From positions 1 through 63,365 of the forward strand of contig RSEH01000269.1 in assembly GCA_006503475.1 (NCBI GenBank): a stretch of 63,365 nucleotides of DNA, in the 5' to 3' direction. Every line of letters begins with the position of its first letter. Position 1 is the first letter of the stretch. A program made the position numbers and the translations under genes. Source of the stretch: Stentor roeselii. Its lineage: Eukaryota > Ciliophora > Heterotrichea > Heterotrichida > Stentoridae. The notes below the pieces were generated by a model. That model was given only the letters and a program-made list of their open reading frames with translations, had not been told where the DNA came from and ran no database searches. Shown in pieces: positions 10,888 through 24,700 of the stretch.

Positions 10888-12576
10888 CTAATTCAGAGTT
10901 TGTCTTAAAATCCGTCTTCCCATCACAGAGCTGGTCCTTGCTTCTCTTCCAGACTCGACATAGTCTCTGCTCTTCGGAGTCCTGTGATGTTTTCTTAAAT
11001 TTTCAAAATGTTCATCTCTAAAGGCGCTGTCAAGCAGATGTGAATAACCTTCACTGAATTCTTGACTTCTTTTGTCATGTTCTCCAAGTTTCTTCAAGAT
11101 TTCTACAGTGTACATGCCTTCAGGAGTGTCTTTTCCTCGACTTAACCTGTCACTGAGCACGAATTCTTTTGGATACTTCAGATTTTCAATCATTTTTCCT
11201 AATAAGTTGAAACTTTTAATGCGAGAATTTTCTTCTGACCGAAGTCGTGCTTCTAAAGTAAAGAGTCTTGCTTCCTGGGCATTCATTCCAGTCATATCAG
11301 TGACGTTAACAGGCAGCCAGTTCAGCTTGCTTTGAATTTCTTTGAAAGATTCTTCATTTTCTTTCTTCATCACAGTGACAAGTTCATTAAACTCTTTCAT
11401 ATTTTTCGAAATTTCTGCTTTTAGCTTGTCTTCTGAGTCTTTCGCTGACTGTGAAAGAGAATTTTTTAGTTCAGAAATTTCATTTTTGAAGTCTTGAATT
11501 AAACCTTCAGAGATTTTCGCTGATGCGACATGAGAACTTTTTTTCACTGGCTGGACTTTTTCCACTGAGACTTGTTTTTGTGTTTTTTTTGATTCTTCGA
11601 TCAGCGACTTGAGACTTTCATTGAAGTTGAACTCGACTTGAGTGATGATTTCTCGGATACTGTTGAATTCGTTTTCGATGTTAGGAAAGTTGCTGTTTGT
11701 ATTGCCCAGGTCCTTCTGGATATCAGAGAGGTTAGCGTAAACACCGTTGAACTTCGCATCGACTTTTTTCAGAGCGGCTTTGTTGTTTTTGTCGTTGTCA
11801 TCTAGAATTATGTTCAGTTCTTGTATCTTGCTTTCGTTTGTCTCTGTGAATTCAGAGAGTTCTGTGTACTTCACTTGGAACGAGTTAAGATTTTTCTGCA
11901 TAATTTCCATCGAATTATTCAGCACCTCGATTGACTCGTTCACTTTTTTTATTCTATCAATGAGTCGATTTTCAGTTTCACTGATGATGTTTTTCAAATT
12001 CCTGTTTTTTTATTACTGTGAAGTTTCTTTGATTTCAAAGTTAACTCCTTTTATTTCTGGCATTAACATGCTTTCTTTTATTTCACTTTTTACCTTTGCC
12101 CTCATTTCAGCGACTGCGTCGCTGATTTTGTTGTTGATTTCAAGAATGGTTGGAAGAGAACTTGTGTACTTACGGGTGTGAAAGATCTGCTCTTCCAAGT
12201 ACCCGATTTTACTGTCGTTGTTTTTCTGTTTATAGTCCAAGTCGACCAAAAGATTTGACTTGAACTTGGCAACGTCTGATGAAATACTTGTATTGACGTT
12301 TTCCATCATGATCATTGAGTCTTCTTGGTACTTGGCAAAAGTGGTTTTGATGTAAGATAACTCTTTTCCTATTTTTCGCATTTCTTCGTTTACGTTGGCT
12401 TGCTGGGTGTAGATAACTGTTGAAAATTCGTGAATCTTTGTCGTATTTTCTATCGCTATGTCTTTCAACACTGTCAAACTGTCAATGATCGGCCTTGGAA
12501 TGTTCAGCCACTCTGAAGGGTCGATGCTGTTCAGGCCGTGGTAAAGATCTGGGGATTGAGCTTCAGACATTTTCAA
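10888..12576 (-). CDS. Coiled-coil protein (one 15-nt intron)
   Basis: After removing the intron at 12002-12016 the gene gives 557 residues. Most of it is predicted helical and coiled-coil by eye, with long heptad stretches of L/I/V between charged residues (for example from residue 185 to about 430). The start is MKMSEAQSPDLYHGLN; the C-terminus is basic (SVMGRRILRQTLN) and follows an SRDYVESGREART stretch. Without splicing, TAATAA would separate two in-frame halves; splicing joins KETSQ to NLKNIISETE without disturbing the helix. No enzyme domain is visible; a cytoskeletal or basal-body structural role is possible but is inference. Confidence 0.75.
12002..12016 (-). other. 15-nt intron in the coiled-coil gene
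   Basis: GTAATAAAAAAACAG, phase 2. It contains two in-frame stops (TAATAA) that otherwise split the gene. Confidence 0.85.
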
Positions 12577-12718
12577 TGATTCAGAAGAAAATTTTGGTTT
12601 AATGATGAAATTGATAATCGTAGAGATTCTTTAAATCTATTCAGAATCGACAGAATTTCAACAATTCATGAATTTTTATTTATTGATCTGAGTGATTAAG
12701 ATTCTAAGTAATTATTAA

Positions 12719-15700
12719 CTAAGGCTCTTCTGGATTCCTCAGGTTCGCATCAGAAATAATGTCGTAACTTGAACTGCAGCTATAACTAGCTTCTGCATCT
12801 CGAGGCGTTGGTCCAGAAGTAACAAGGATTTCACTTCTTTTTTTATTTTCAACTCGAGCAATTTCTTCTTTTGGTTGTGAGATTTTGATGAAAGATGAAA
12901 GAATCAGCGCATAAAGAATCTCAAGCGTTGCAATATCGAAAAGTAAGAAAATAAGCCAGTTAGTTATCCAGTATTCAGTCCAAGCCTTGCAATAATAAAC
13001 AGTCATCACAATGATTCCTACGAAAGAGCCAAGAATGAAGAAAAGGCAAACTGGAAGAGTGATATAATGATATTTCTTACCTTCTAACATGTAACCATTC
13101 AGTAAAAAGATGGGTATCGTGAAGGCCTGAGTCAAAGCCCAGCCCGCAGCTCCTCTTCGAAGCTGTCTTCCGTAAAAGTTGCTGAAAGAATTATCACTGT
13201 CATCATTCGTTTCATCCCAGTGATAATGAAAAGCTCCGATAAGGGCAAGCATCAGTAATTCAGTTGTTAATATTTGGATGATAATCACAGATCTTCTCAT
13301 CATGTTTTGTTTGAAGAACAAAGAAGTGAGAGGGTAAAGAAGTAGGAATGAGTTGACATTCGGATTTCGCGTTACTTCTCGATCAGCTAGTTTCAATATT
13401 AACCCACAAAATAGTATCATGAAGATTAAAACTGACATTGTTGCTACTGGCCCTGCTCCAACTTTACAATCATCGTCATCATCACCATTAGATTCTTCTA
13501 TAGAGAAGGAAGACAAGTGCTCTGTGATCAGAGTGATATTTTCTCCGTCATTTTCTCCTATTCTGCAACCTGCAGAGTCCCAAGTGTTGTTACCTACCAA
13601 ATAAACACATTTATAAGACTTGCTTGTATCATAAGTCCCTTTAATCCTGATTTCAATTCCTTCTTTTGACTTGATTTTCACATCATTTTCTTCATCTAAC
13701 CCAAAAAGTTCTAAACCGTTTTTATTATTTCCAGTTTTTTTGAAAGTGACTTCGAAAATTTCTCTTTGGTCTGAATAAGAAGAAACAGTGATGTCATAAA
13801 TCGAGTAAGTTTCAGCAGCTGAAGTTCCGTTTTCATCAGAGTTCTGTTCGTAAAGATCTACAGGAAACTTCACAGACATTTTACTTCCTGCTGAAAATTC
13901 ACCTTCTGTTAACTTGCTGCTGTCTGTTCTAGTCCTTGAGTAGTTGTTTTCAGTACTTCCTATTGTTTTGTAAGCACTTCCTTTCAAAGCGTATTTTCCG
14001 TACAAGTTAAGATATTCGGAGATAGTTTCAGCGTCATAAGCAGGCATCATATATGAGAAGATTGTTGTTATATCTGAAAATATTTGCTGGGTGATTTGTT
14101 GGCCATATTTTAATATCATGGTATTCATGAATTCAGTAGTATTGATCTTCATTTCAATGCTGATATCAGCACCTGAAATTATACTGTTTTCAACAAGTTT
14201 TTTCAAGGTGTTGATCAGACTGTCAAAAGTCGGGTCATCCAATTCACTAGACCCAAAGTAACTTACAAGTTTTTCAAATAAAAATTGATAATCTGTGTTA
14301 TTTTGCACACTTTTCGAATAGTAAACAATGGCTGAAGGAGTTTCATCAATGTCTTCTACATCTTTATTATAATCAGTTGGAATATAAAGCAATCTTGAAT
14401 TTGGTAAAATTTCTCGAGTGCCAAAACTGCATGACAAGTCAAAATCGCAAACTCTGTAAGCTGCGGTATCGAAACCATCAGGCAGTCTCAGTTTGAAACT
14501 AGAAGAAAAGACTGGCCTTGTTAGCCAAAGATAAATTCCTTGGGTGTAAAGTCCGAACTGATAAATAAGGATGGAATCACTGTCGACATCATAGCATCTA
14601 TTCGCTGAAAATACATATTTTCCGTTATCGTTCTGGGTAACTTCAAAGCTATCACATATCGGAGGCGCATTCACATATAAAGAAACTGAGGCCGTTGTGG
14701 CAGATTCATCATCATCTCCAGAAGCCTTCAAAGCAAGTCCAATAGTATATGATCCTCCTTCAGTTAAAGTAAATTCTTCGAAGTACAAGTAACCCTGACT
14801 CGTGTCAAGCCCGTTAACTGAAGGACTGACAGTCCATTTGATTTCAGGAATCCCATCGATTTCCCAAGTGGGCTTTAATAGTAAAGGTCGGGCGTTATTG
14901 AGACTACCAGTGACACTAGGCATGAATATTTTCCCTTTGATTTTTCCATTGATATATAAAAGAACTTCAGCAGTTCCTGACTTTTCAGGAGTAGTTCTTT
15001 TGACAGTGACTATAAAGTTGTAGTATGATCCACTTTTGAGATTGGCGCTTAAAACTTCAAGGTTTTCTGATTTTTCTTGTCCTAGAAGAGCATTTCCATC
15101 AACTCCTTTGCAATCAGAAGCACCTTCCTTGCACGACCACGAGTAAGAAAATTCACTGAAAGTTAGATCATCAGGGTCACTTGCAATGACACTCAGTTCT
15201 AAGTCAAATTTATCAGAAACACTTCCAGGAGCTCTACTCAATGTTACCTGTAAAGGACTTGACTCAGTTAAAACATTAATCGAAGCACTTCCTGTAATTC
15301 CTTTCGCTGAAGTAGCCAAAACACTTAAGGTGTAAATTTTTCCTGCCTCCAAAGTCCCTGACTTCAAAAATAGAAGATTAGGATAAAGAGTAGATAATTG
15401 ATTAAGCAAATCACTATTTTCTTTCCCATCGACTAATATTTTCCAAGTGTAAATAAATCCATTTTCTCCACAAGTATCAGTGATTTCAGCTTTAATAGGC
15501 AAAAACTGCGAAACTTTGTAGTTCACTGATGTTCCAAGAGGAAAGGCAACTGTTAGAGTCTTTTCACTTTTCAGCTCGATTGTCACTTTTAAGGAACTTG
15601 AAGTGTTGAAATCTTTGTTTGTTATTGTGAGGGAAAGATCGAAAGTAGAAAGGGTACTGGGAAAATTGTTTAGGTTTAGAGAAAGTGAACTTTGAGTTGT

Positions 15701-18700
15701 GTTTACAATTAAGACGTTTACTGATGCTTCTGTGGAAGACCAGGAATAAGAATATCTTTCGTTGAAAATAGTTGTGTAGACCTTTAGTTCAGTTGATCCG
15801 CATGATGTTGAGAATGTTGAAGGTGCGAAAATGTTTATTGGAGGGACTGGCTTACTGAACTTCAAACTCACTGGTAATGATAGCTCATTAATATTTTGAT
15901 TGCATGATCCTTCTGGTGATTTCTGGACTGAACTTGGGTCTATGGTCATAGTGAACTCCACAGCATTAATGATGGACTTGAAGTTAAGAGATAGATTGCG
16001 ATTCGAAATCCATTGTCCACTATCAAAACTAGCTTCATACTCTTTGGGAATAGAAAAAATTGTGAGCCATTTACTTGCTTCATTGAGCATTTGAATGTTG
16101 GCCGGAGTGAGGAATTCAACAATAATTCGTTTGAAATCCGACCCAAAATAACTATTAATTTCGCTTGGCTTATAGAAATACCCACAAGTTGTGCAAAAGT
16201 TGTTTTCAGACTTGAACCCTTTGTTGCATTCACAAACTTTTGTGTCATTATTGAACAAACTGTTCAGAGCACAATTGCAGACTCCAGTTTCGTTCATTCT
16301 CGAGTTATTTACACAAGTGAAACAGTTGGTCGCGTTATACTCTATGAAGCACTTGTCATCTTGAATGGCTTTTGCACTAATCACATCAAAAACAATTGTT
16401 GTATTAACTGGGTAGTTCAAAGCACTGAAATAACATGAAAATTTTTTGATTGAAGTGAAATATAAGAAGAATGTCATTTTACCAGTTTTGCTTATTATTG
16501 AATTGTTGAATAATATGGTCCCGGTGTCACATGTTACACTTACGGTAGTTTCGTTTTTGTATAGAGAGGAAGAGTAGCCATAAAGCTCAATCGGGAATTG
16601 ATATAGTCTATAAGAGTTAAGACTACTGATAAGACTTGAATTATAAGAAATCCTTTCAAGATTTTCAACTATTGTCAGTTTTTTTGTAAAAGTTGAATTC
16701 AAATTCAAGTTATTTGCTGTAAAGTCAAAAGTACCAAGTGTCTTGAAAGGTGTTAATAAAGTCCCTGTTCCATTCGAAATAGAAAGTGCGAGAGTGATAG
16801 AACTGGCTGATGATTTCGCGTTGATAGTAATCGAATATTTATCTATGATGCTGCCGTTCAAACCACTGGGTCCTTCCACTTTTCCTGTGAAGCCTAAAAT
16901 CTGTGAGTTATTAACAAAGCTCAAATTATCAAAAGACGTGTTCATAGTTAATGTATTTTTATATCCATTTACCGAAATGGATTTAGAAGCTGTCAAGCCA
17001 CTATCAGAAAATGTTAAGTTGTAACTTTCAGCTTTTTGTAAGTAAATAGTAATTTTACCGCTTGGGCCTATACCTGATGAATTTCCTGAAAATCCTAAAT
17101 TTTTCGAGTCGGCTAATGTTACATTGACTGGCAAGATGTAAGGAAGGTTGTCGTCTCCTTCACATTTATAGGATAATTCAAGAGGGAAATCAACATGTTG
17201 TCCTGCAGGGGATGTGATTATTATATTCTTTACATAGTTTGAGATTTCATTTGTGGTAATCGAGTAATTTACTTCTTTCATTTCATCTTGAACTATGAAT
17301 ATAAATTTCCCTGATGATAATATTTGTAGGTTATCGAAAATGTATATTGAATTCTGGTTTGTTGTATAAAATTCAGAAGATAGACTTGTTGACATGATTG
17401 TTCCTGAATTTTTTGTATCGTTTACAGCCAAAAATTTAATCGTGAAATTTTGATTTGGCAAAGCAGTGCTCTGCTTGTAATAAGAACTAACACTGAGATT
17501 AAATGAGTCTCTACTTGTAGTTGCCTAAATAATTCTTACATTTTGTGAAAATGATAAGCTAAATTTCGATAAAACGTATGCTAATTTTGTAGAAGATTTT
17601 ACGGAGGAAATACCCGCATTAATCGGAACTATAGAAAAGTAAAATTTACCAGTTGTATCAATCATCAAACTGGAAAAGTTGATATTTCCACCTTGCGAAG
17701 TTTGGTTTATTGAAATTTCTTCAAAATCGCTGCAAGGATATGAAGTTGAATCAACACAAATAGTGCTGATTTGAAATGTTACATTTTCCGCATTTGTTAA
17801 TAAATCTATACAGCTGTCATTCGAATAAACTCCTGCCAAAACATCGAAATTTTCTCCTACTTTTATTGAATCAGGATATTCAGTTGCACAAAGAGTTGCT
17901 TGATCAGTTTTCATGAAAATTTGATCTGAAGAGATGCTTTGTAAAGAATTATCAGCATCTAATTGAATATAAAAATACTCAGCTTGTTGAGAGTAAAAAG
18001 TGAACGAAACACTTCCTGTGCTGTAGTTGAAATAATAATCATTAATTATAAGGCCAGTTGCATTAGAGTTTAGACTGTAATTATTTTCAAGAATAAACGC
18101 GTTGTCATCAGTTCCGATGACATTATAATTAACAGTAATATTATTGAAAGTGATGCTGTCTATCAAATCGCTAGAAGTTATATTTTTTATTTTATTTTTC
18201 ACCAAAAAGTAAGAAGTGAGTTTTGCCTCAACATCTTGAGTAGCTGAAACATTTATCGCAAAATTTCCGTAAGATAAAATCCTCAAATCAGTGAACTTGA
18301 CTGTTTGTCCTTCTTCAACTGTTTCACCATCAATTGAAATTCCTGAGTAAATATCAGATTCGTTGACAATTAAAGAAACCTGAAAATCATATGGACCATT
18401 GTAAAGTTCAATCAAGCCACTTTCATCTACTACTGAAACATTAAAACTAAACAAATCGTCACTGGTTTGAGGATAATTGAAATCTTCACCTTCAGAGATA
18501 TTGAGAGCGATTCTGCTTTGATAGACATAAAAATCGCAAATTCCCTTCGTGAGTCCATTAGTTGAATCCGCAAATATGAAAATTGTTTTGTTTCCTGATG
18601 ATTTAAAGTGTAAGTCAGTGAAATTCGGTCTTCCAGTCGAATCATTTAAAAGAAGATTTCCCATTAAAGATCCATCTTGAACTATCAATTCATATGACGT

Positions 18701-21700
18701 ATTAAGAAGGAAACTTTGATTATCTTCTCCAATCGCATCGATCATCAAATCAAAATCAAAGAAACTAGAAAGATTCCTGGAAGTTGAACATGAAAAGTTC
18801 GTTAAATTGTTCGATATAATAAAATGATCAGTCAAACCAGAGTTCACAACAGAAGAGTTCGACTCTGCAAGAATTTTGAAATAACCAGAAGAAAGTATTG
18901 ACAAATCTTCGAAGTCTACTGAGTAGTTTGTCAAAAGTTTAGAAGTCTGGCCAGAGAGAGTAAAACCTGACTGGTCAATATATTCTTGCACCTGTTGAAG
19001 GGATAAAGAGATGTTCAGGGTGATTGATTCGAACTTTTCTTCTGTTACTGGTTTATTATCTTTGTCGAGCAAACTTATCATCGCATTGAATTCAGATGAA
19101 TCAACTGGCATCGGATTTAAAGTGATTTCCAGGATTTGATTAGAAATATTCAGGTGTAAAGAAGCGTTTGCAAAGATTTCGTCTGTTGAACAGTTGAACC
19201 ATAGCGTGAGGCTACCGTTAAATTCACTGAAAAAGCGTACAGTTGTTGTTTTTCCTTCATATAAAGTAATTGAATCAGCTTTGGTGAGATTTTCATCAGA
19301 CTCTATTGAACAGTTGCCGAGGAAACTAAAGTCATCATCGCCAAGTACATCAAAGGTGATGTTAAAGTACTCAAAAACAGTGAAACTTTCCTGTGATGCA
19401 GTAATTGTCAGGTTTTTCGGGTAGTTAGTGACGTTGAGGAAGTAATCACTCTGCCAAGTTTCAATAAAATCGCAGGAAGATTTAATTATCAAGTTGAAGT
19501 GACCACTTGACAACACGCTTACTTGATCAAATTCATAAAATCCATTAACCATTGAATTACTTTCCTCTCTTACAGTGATGACTTCTCCTGAATATTCAAA
19601 GTCTTCATCTTTCACAATCAGCAAGTCGAGAAGACAAGAATCTGGCACTGAATGACTAATGTTTTGTTCTTGTTCATTGTCCATTAACTGAACTGTGAGG
19701 TTAAACTCATCTCTGCTTGAAGTCACCCAGGATAATCCGGAAGACTTTTCTATTTCATAAGGAACAATCTTTATCTTCAGCCCAGTGATGAAAAGAGTAT
19801 CGTTTAATTCTTTTGATTTAATTTCAATGTGATTTTCTCCCAGTTCCTCAATAAAGAAATCTTGATCAGCACAGTTTCCATTTTCATTTGAACAAAAAGT
19901 TGAATCACTGCTGTTGAGATTAACTATTTCTATTTCGCAATCCAGAAGAAAAGCGTTGTCATCATCTCCGATCAGAGATAAATTCAGACCTGGACTATAC
20001 ACCGTCATATTTTTCTGAAGATTCAAAAGCGACTTCAAGTGATTCGTGGAATTTATACTGATACTCGCAGGTTCGATGATATTTTTTAAAGAACTTGAAA
20101 GAAGAAGTTCGAAGTTACCTGAAGACAAAATTTGAAGTACGACTGAAGCTTCTCCATTTGAAGCGGATTTATTAAAACTGCCATTTATCATTTTTTCAGA
20201 GTCGAAAATCACTGTTTGTCCTGAGTGGTCTTCTGCAATCCCGACAAGTTGCAAGACAAGAGGATATGACCCATTTTCTCCAAAGTTTTTATTCTCAATG
20301 TTTCCCTGACTGTTTAAAATTGAAACCAAAGCTGTTAAGTTCGAATGTGAATCACTTGAGTTAGTTTCTGAGTTATTTTCATCAAGCAGGGTGAAATTGA
20401 AGGAAAGTTTGTTTGGAGTGATTTTTAGTTCATTTGAGAGAATACCTCCGCAAGATGTTATCAAGACGAATTCTTGAGTTGAATTCAAAAACAAGGTCAG
20501 GTTTTCTACACCGATTGAAGTGTTAAATCCAATGATTTCAGTTTCGTTCTGATCCTGGATAGTTCCTAAGCACTCATCCAAGTAATAATTATCATCATCT
20601 CCGAAAATTTCAATCATTATCTGGAAGTCAGTAAAAACATCGACTACATCACTCATCAACGTTAAATTCACTCTGCTGATATTATTGTTTATCGAAAATT
20701 CCTCTGAAGTATAATTTTCTAACCGCGAATCGCAATCACTGTAAAAGTGAAGTTCGAATAATCCTGAAGAAAGGATGAAATTGTCTGTAAAGTTAACACT
20801 TCCTTCAAAAATTGTACTTTGAAGAGTTCCGTTAATCACTTCTCCTGAGTAATTTTTAGAGTTGGAAAAAACGATAGTCACATTGCAGTTGTCAGTTATT
20901 CCGAAAGTGTCTTGAATTTCATTATCTTTATCGTAAACTAAAAATTCTAGATCAAGAGGAATGCTGCTGTTTTCAGGCTAAGTAAAAATTACTATTTTTA
21001 GTTTTGATGGCTTGAGGATCCATTTGTTAACTGTGAGACTGATTGGATCAGAGGATATATTGTCTGCCTTTGCTGAGATATTGAATGATCCTGTTTCGTT
21101 GATGAATGATTTTAAAGTGCAACTGCCTTGAAGAGGTGAGCAGGATTCATTGAAGTTCCCCAAGTCATCTGAAAATTCGATAGTCTTTTGAAGGATAAAA
21201 GCTTTTTGATCTACTCCTACAACCCAAGCAGTTAAATTAAAAGGCTGCTCGACACTGAGACTATCATCAGAAACAGTGAAATTTACAAACAAGATCTCGT
21301 TTTCAATTGTAAAACTTTCAGAATATCCTTCAAATATTTCAGGATAGGTGTTTAGTCCTTTTACCACAAAAGCAAAGTTACCTGAGGAAAGAACTGACAA
21401 GTTGGTGGTCCATATTCCAAAAGTTGTATTAAAAGTAATGTTTTCATATTCTAAATAGTTGAGTTCTTCATGATTATCAACAACAATTCCAGAATAATTG
21501 TTATCTAAAGGCACAAGTGAAATCATCAGTTCATAAGAGCCGTTGTTGTGCAAGCTTGACTCAATTTCACCCTCTGAATCTAAAACTTTTACAGTGAGAT
21601 TAAAAACATCATCACTTCTCGAAGGCTGCTTAAATCTTACAACACCTGAAAACTCTAAACTCACATTCAGAGGTCTTAAAATAAATTGAAAAGACCCTTC

Positions 21701-24700
21701 AATTCCGTTACAATAAGCTGTAAGATGATTGATACTGGTATTCTTGAAATAATAGTCAAAAACAGCTTCTCCTTCAATAGCTAACTGATTCGGTAGCTGA
21801 TTTCCAAGATTATCCACAATTTCAACCAGGCAATCTTCTGCATAGTAAAAGTCATCATCTCCAAGAACCGTGATATTAATAGTCGCATTTTTATAAACAG
21901 AAAGATCATCTGGGATCACTTCAATAAGAACTGTTTTTACCAGGTTTGTCAAAGGTCCTACGCTGACTGAATCGTTTTGCAGGTCTTCATGATTTACTTC
22001 AATTAAAAAGTAACCTGCTGAAAGGATTCGATTTTCCGAAGAGTTGAAAGACCCGTTGTCAGTTATTAAATAATTGAGATTTGGATTAAGACATTCGACA
22101 TCCCAAGTGCAATTTATGCTTAGACTCAGGTTTAAAGCGTCGGCTAATGGAAGGAGATTGAAATTGTTGTCTAAGATTGTGATGTTGATGCTGAAAAAAG
22201 TGGAACTGTTGATTGGCTGAATAAATATTACTATCGGATCGAGATTTAAGTTTATTCTTGCTTGGGATATTGTTAGGTTTAACTGGTCTGAAGAGTAGTT
22301 CAATGAGTTGTTTGAAGTTGTGACGTTTAAAGTAATTTCTCCGGATTTTGTTGAGAATATTGTTTTTGTTAAAGTTTTATTGTTGGAATATGTCAAGGTT
22401 TCTTCTAGGGATGAAACTCCTTCGATTTCGTTGAATGAGAGGCTAGTTTCTCCAAGGAAAAGGTTTTCATCATCTCCAAATAATTGAACTGAGACTTCAA
22501 ACGCTTGAAAATTCGTAATTGAAGTATTATCACAGAAGATTTTACTTCGCTTTACTTGATTCGCAATTGAAAAATCTTCACTGTTATTAGTGTTGAACAA
22601 TAAATTAAAAAGACCTGAACCTTCCGCCTCCACCGTGAATATCCCTGAAGACAAAATCGTGAAGTTAGAAGTTGAGATCTTTCCGAAGTCACTTATAAAG
22701 ATTCCGAAAGTTTCATCTATTTCGATTGAATCTTCATAATCGTATATCACGAGTCCTGAATAATTAGAATCTTGATTCTTTAATGAAAAAATTATTTCAG
22801 ATCCATTTGAATTCGGTAAAAGCTCACCGTTCATATCTTGAATTTCTGCGGTGATCACGAAAATATCCAAAGAGTTGCTCGGCTGTATGAAATTTACGGT
22901 TGAATTCAAAAATATTGCTAAGGAAGCTTTTTCTATATTTAAATCTAGTGAAATTGATTCATATTCTTCAGAATTTTCAGAGGTAGTAGCGTTGAAATAA
23001 AAGGATCCTAAACCTTTCGAGTACCCTGAAAATTTAACGTCTTCTCCTTCGATGCTCGTTAAATTTTCTGAATCAAAAATAATTTCATCATCATCGGATA
23101 AGATTTCCACAGTTGAATTCAGTTTGTAAGGTTCATTGTCTTCTCCGAAAAGACTCACAACTATTTCGAAGTCTTCAAAAACAGTGTAATTTAATTTAGT
23201 TGCATTCAAAACACTATAAGCAACTTTATTTGTGATTGTAAAACTAGGTGTTTCATATTCATCAATGCATGAACTGAATGAATCGACGACTTCTGCGTGA
23301 ATGTTGAAAGTACCAGATGATAAAATTCTGAAACTTAAAGTGCTAAACTCTCCTAGTGTAGTAATATAGCTTCCAAATAGTCCAGAACTTATAGTCATGC
23401 TTTGATTATTATCATAAATTGTCAATCCTGAATTAGTTGAATCATTAGCGATCAAAGTAACATTTATTTCTATATCTGTAGCATTGGGAAGCAGGTCTTC
23501 ATCACTGTTTTGCACTTCAACAGAGAGAATAAAAGAATCTAGAGAATCACTGGGCTGCATGAAACTTACAGTTGAATTCAAAAATATTGCTAAGGAAGCT
23601 TTTTCTATATTTAAATCTAGTGAAATTGATTCATATTCTTCAGAATTTTCAGAGGTAGTAGCGTTGAAATAAAAGGATCCTAAACCTTTTGAGTACCCTG
23701 AAAATTTCACATCTTCTCCTTCGATGCTCGTTAAATTTTCTAAATCAAAAATAATATCATCATCATCAGCTAAGATTTTCACGGTTGAAGTCAGTTTGTA
23801 AGGTTCATCATCTTCTCCGAAAAGACTAACAACTATTTCGAATACTTCAAAAACAGTGTAATTTAATTTAGTTGCATTCAAAACACTGTAAGCAATTTTG
23901 TTTGTGATTGTAAAACTAGGTGTTTCGTATTCATCAATGTATGAACTGAATGAATCGACGACTTCTGCATGAATTTTGAAAGTACCAGATGACAAAATCC
24001 TAAAACTTGAGGTGCTAAATTCTCCTAGTGTAGTAATATAGCTTCCAAATAGTCCAGAACTTATAGTTATGCTTTGATTACTATCATAAATTGCCAATCC
24101 TGAATTAGTTGAATCATCAGCGATCAAAGTAACATTTATTTCAATATCTGTAGCGTTCTGAAGCAAGTCTCCATCACTGTTTTGCACTTCAACAGAGAGA
24201 CTAAAATAATCTTGAGAATCACTGGGCTGCATAAAACTTACAGTTGAATTAAAACTAACAAAAATTTTCGCATTCGAGAAGCTGACATTTGTAGTATTCG
24301 AAAGATGATCAATGATTGCATAAGAAGCAAAGACTTCAAACTCGAAATTTTCAGTTTTATTTGAAAATCCAGTAAAATTGTTGAAATCTCCATCACTGTA
24401 ATCAAACCAGTAATCAACTAAAGAAACTCCATCTAAATCACTGATTTCAACCTTTGAGTACCCAAGGAAATTATTGTTATCCTCACCTTTAAGTGCAACT
24501 TGAATATGAAATATTTCAAAGACTGTTGGAGAACTCGGACTATATTCAAGTTCTATTTTCTTCACTTTATTTGTTATTGTTATTGTTTCAGAAGTGCTTT
24601 CAGGAACCACTGAATCAAATTCAACTGCTTTTGCTACTACTTGAAAAGAGCCTGATGATAAGATCCTGAAGCCTGAGGTCGTAAATTCTCCTTCTACTGT

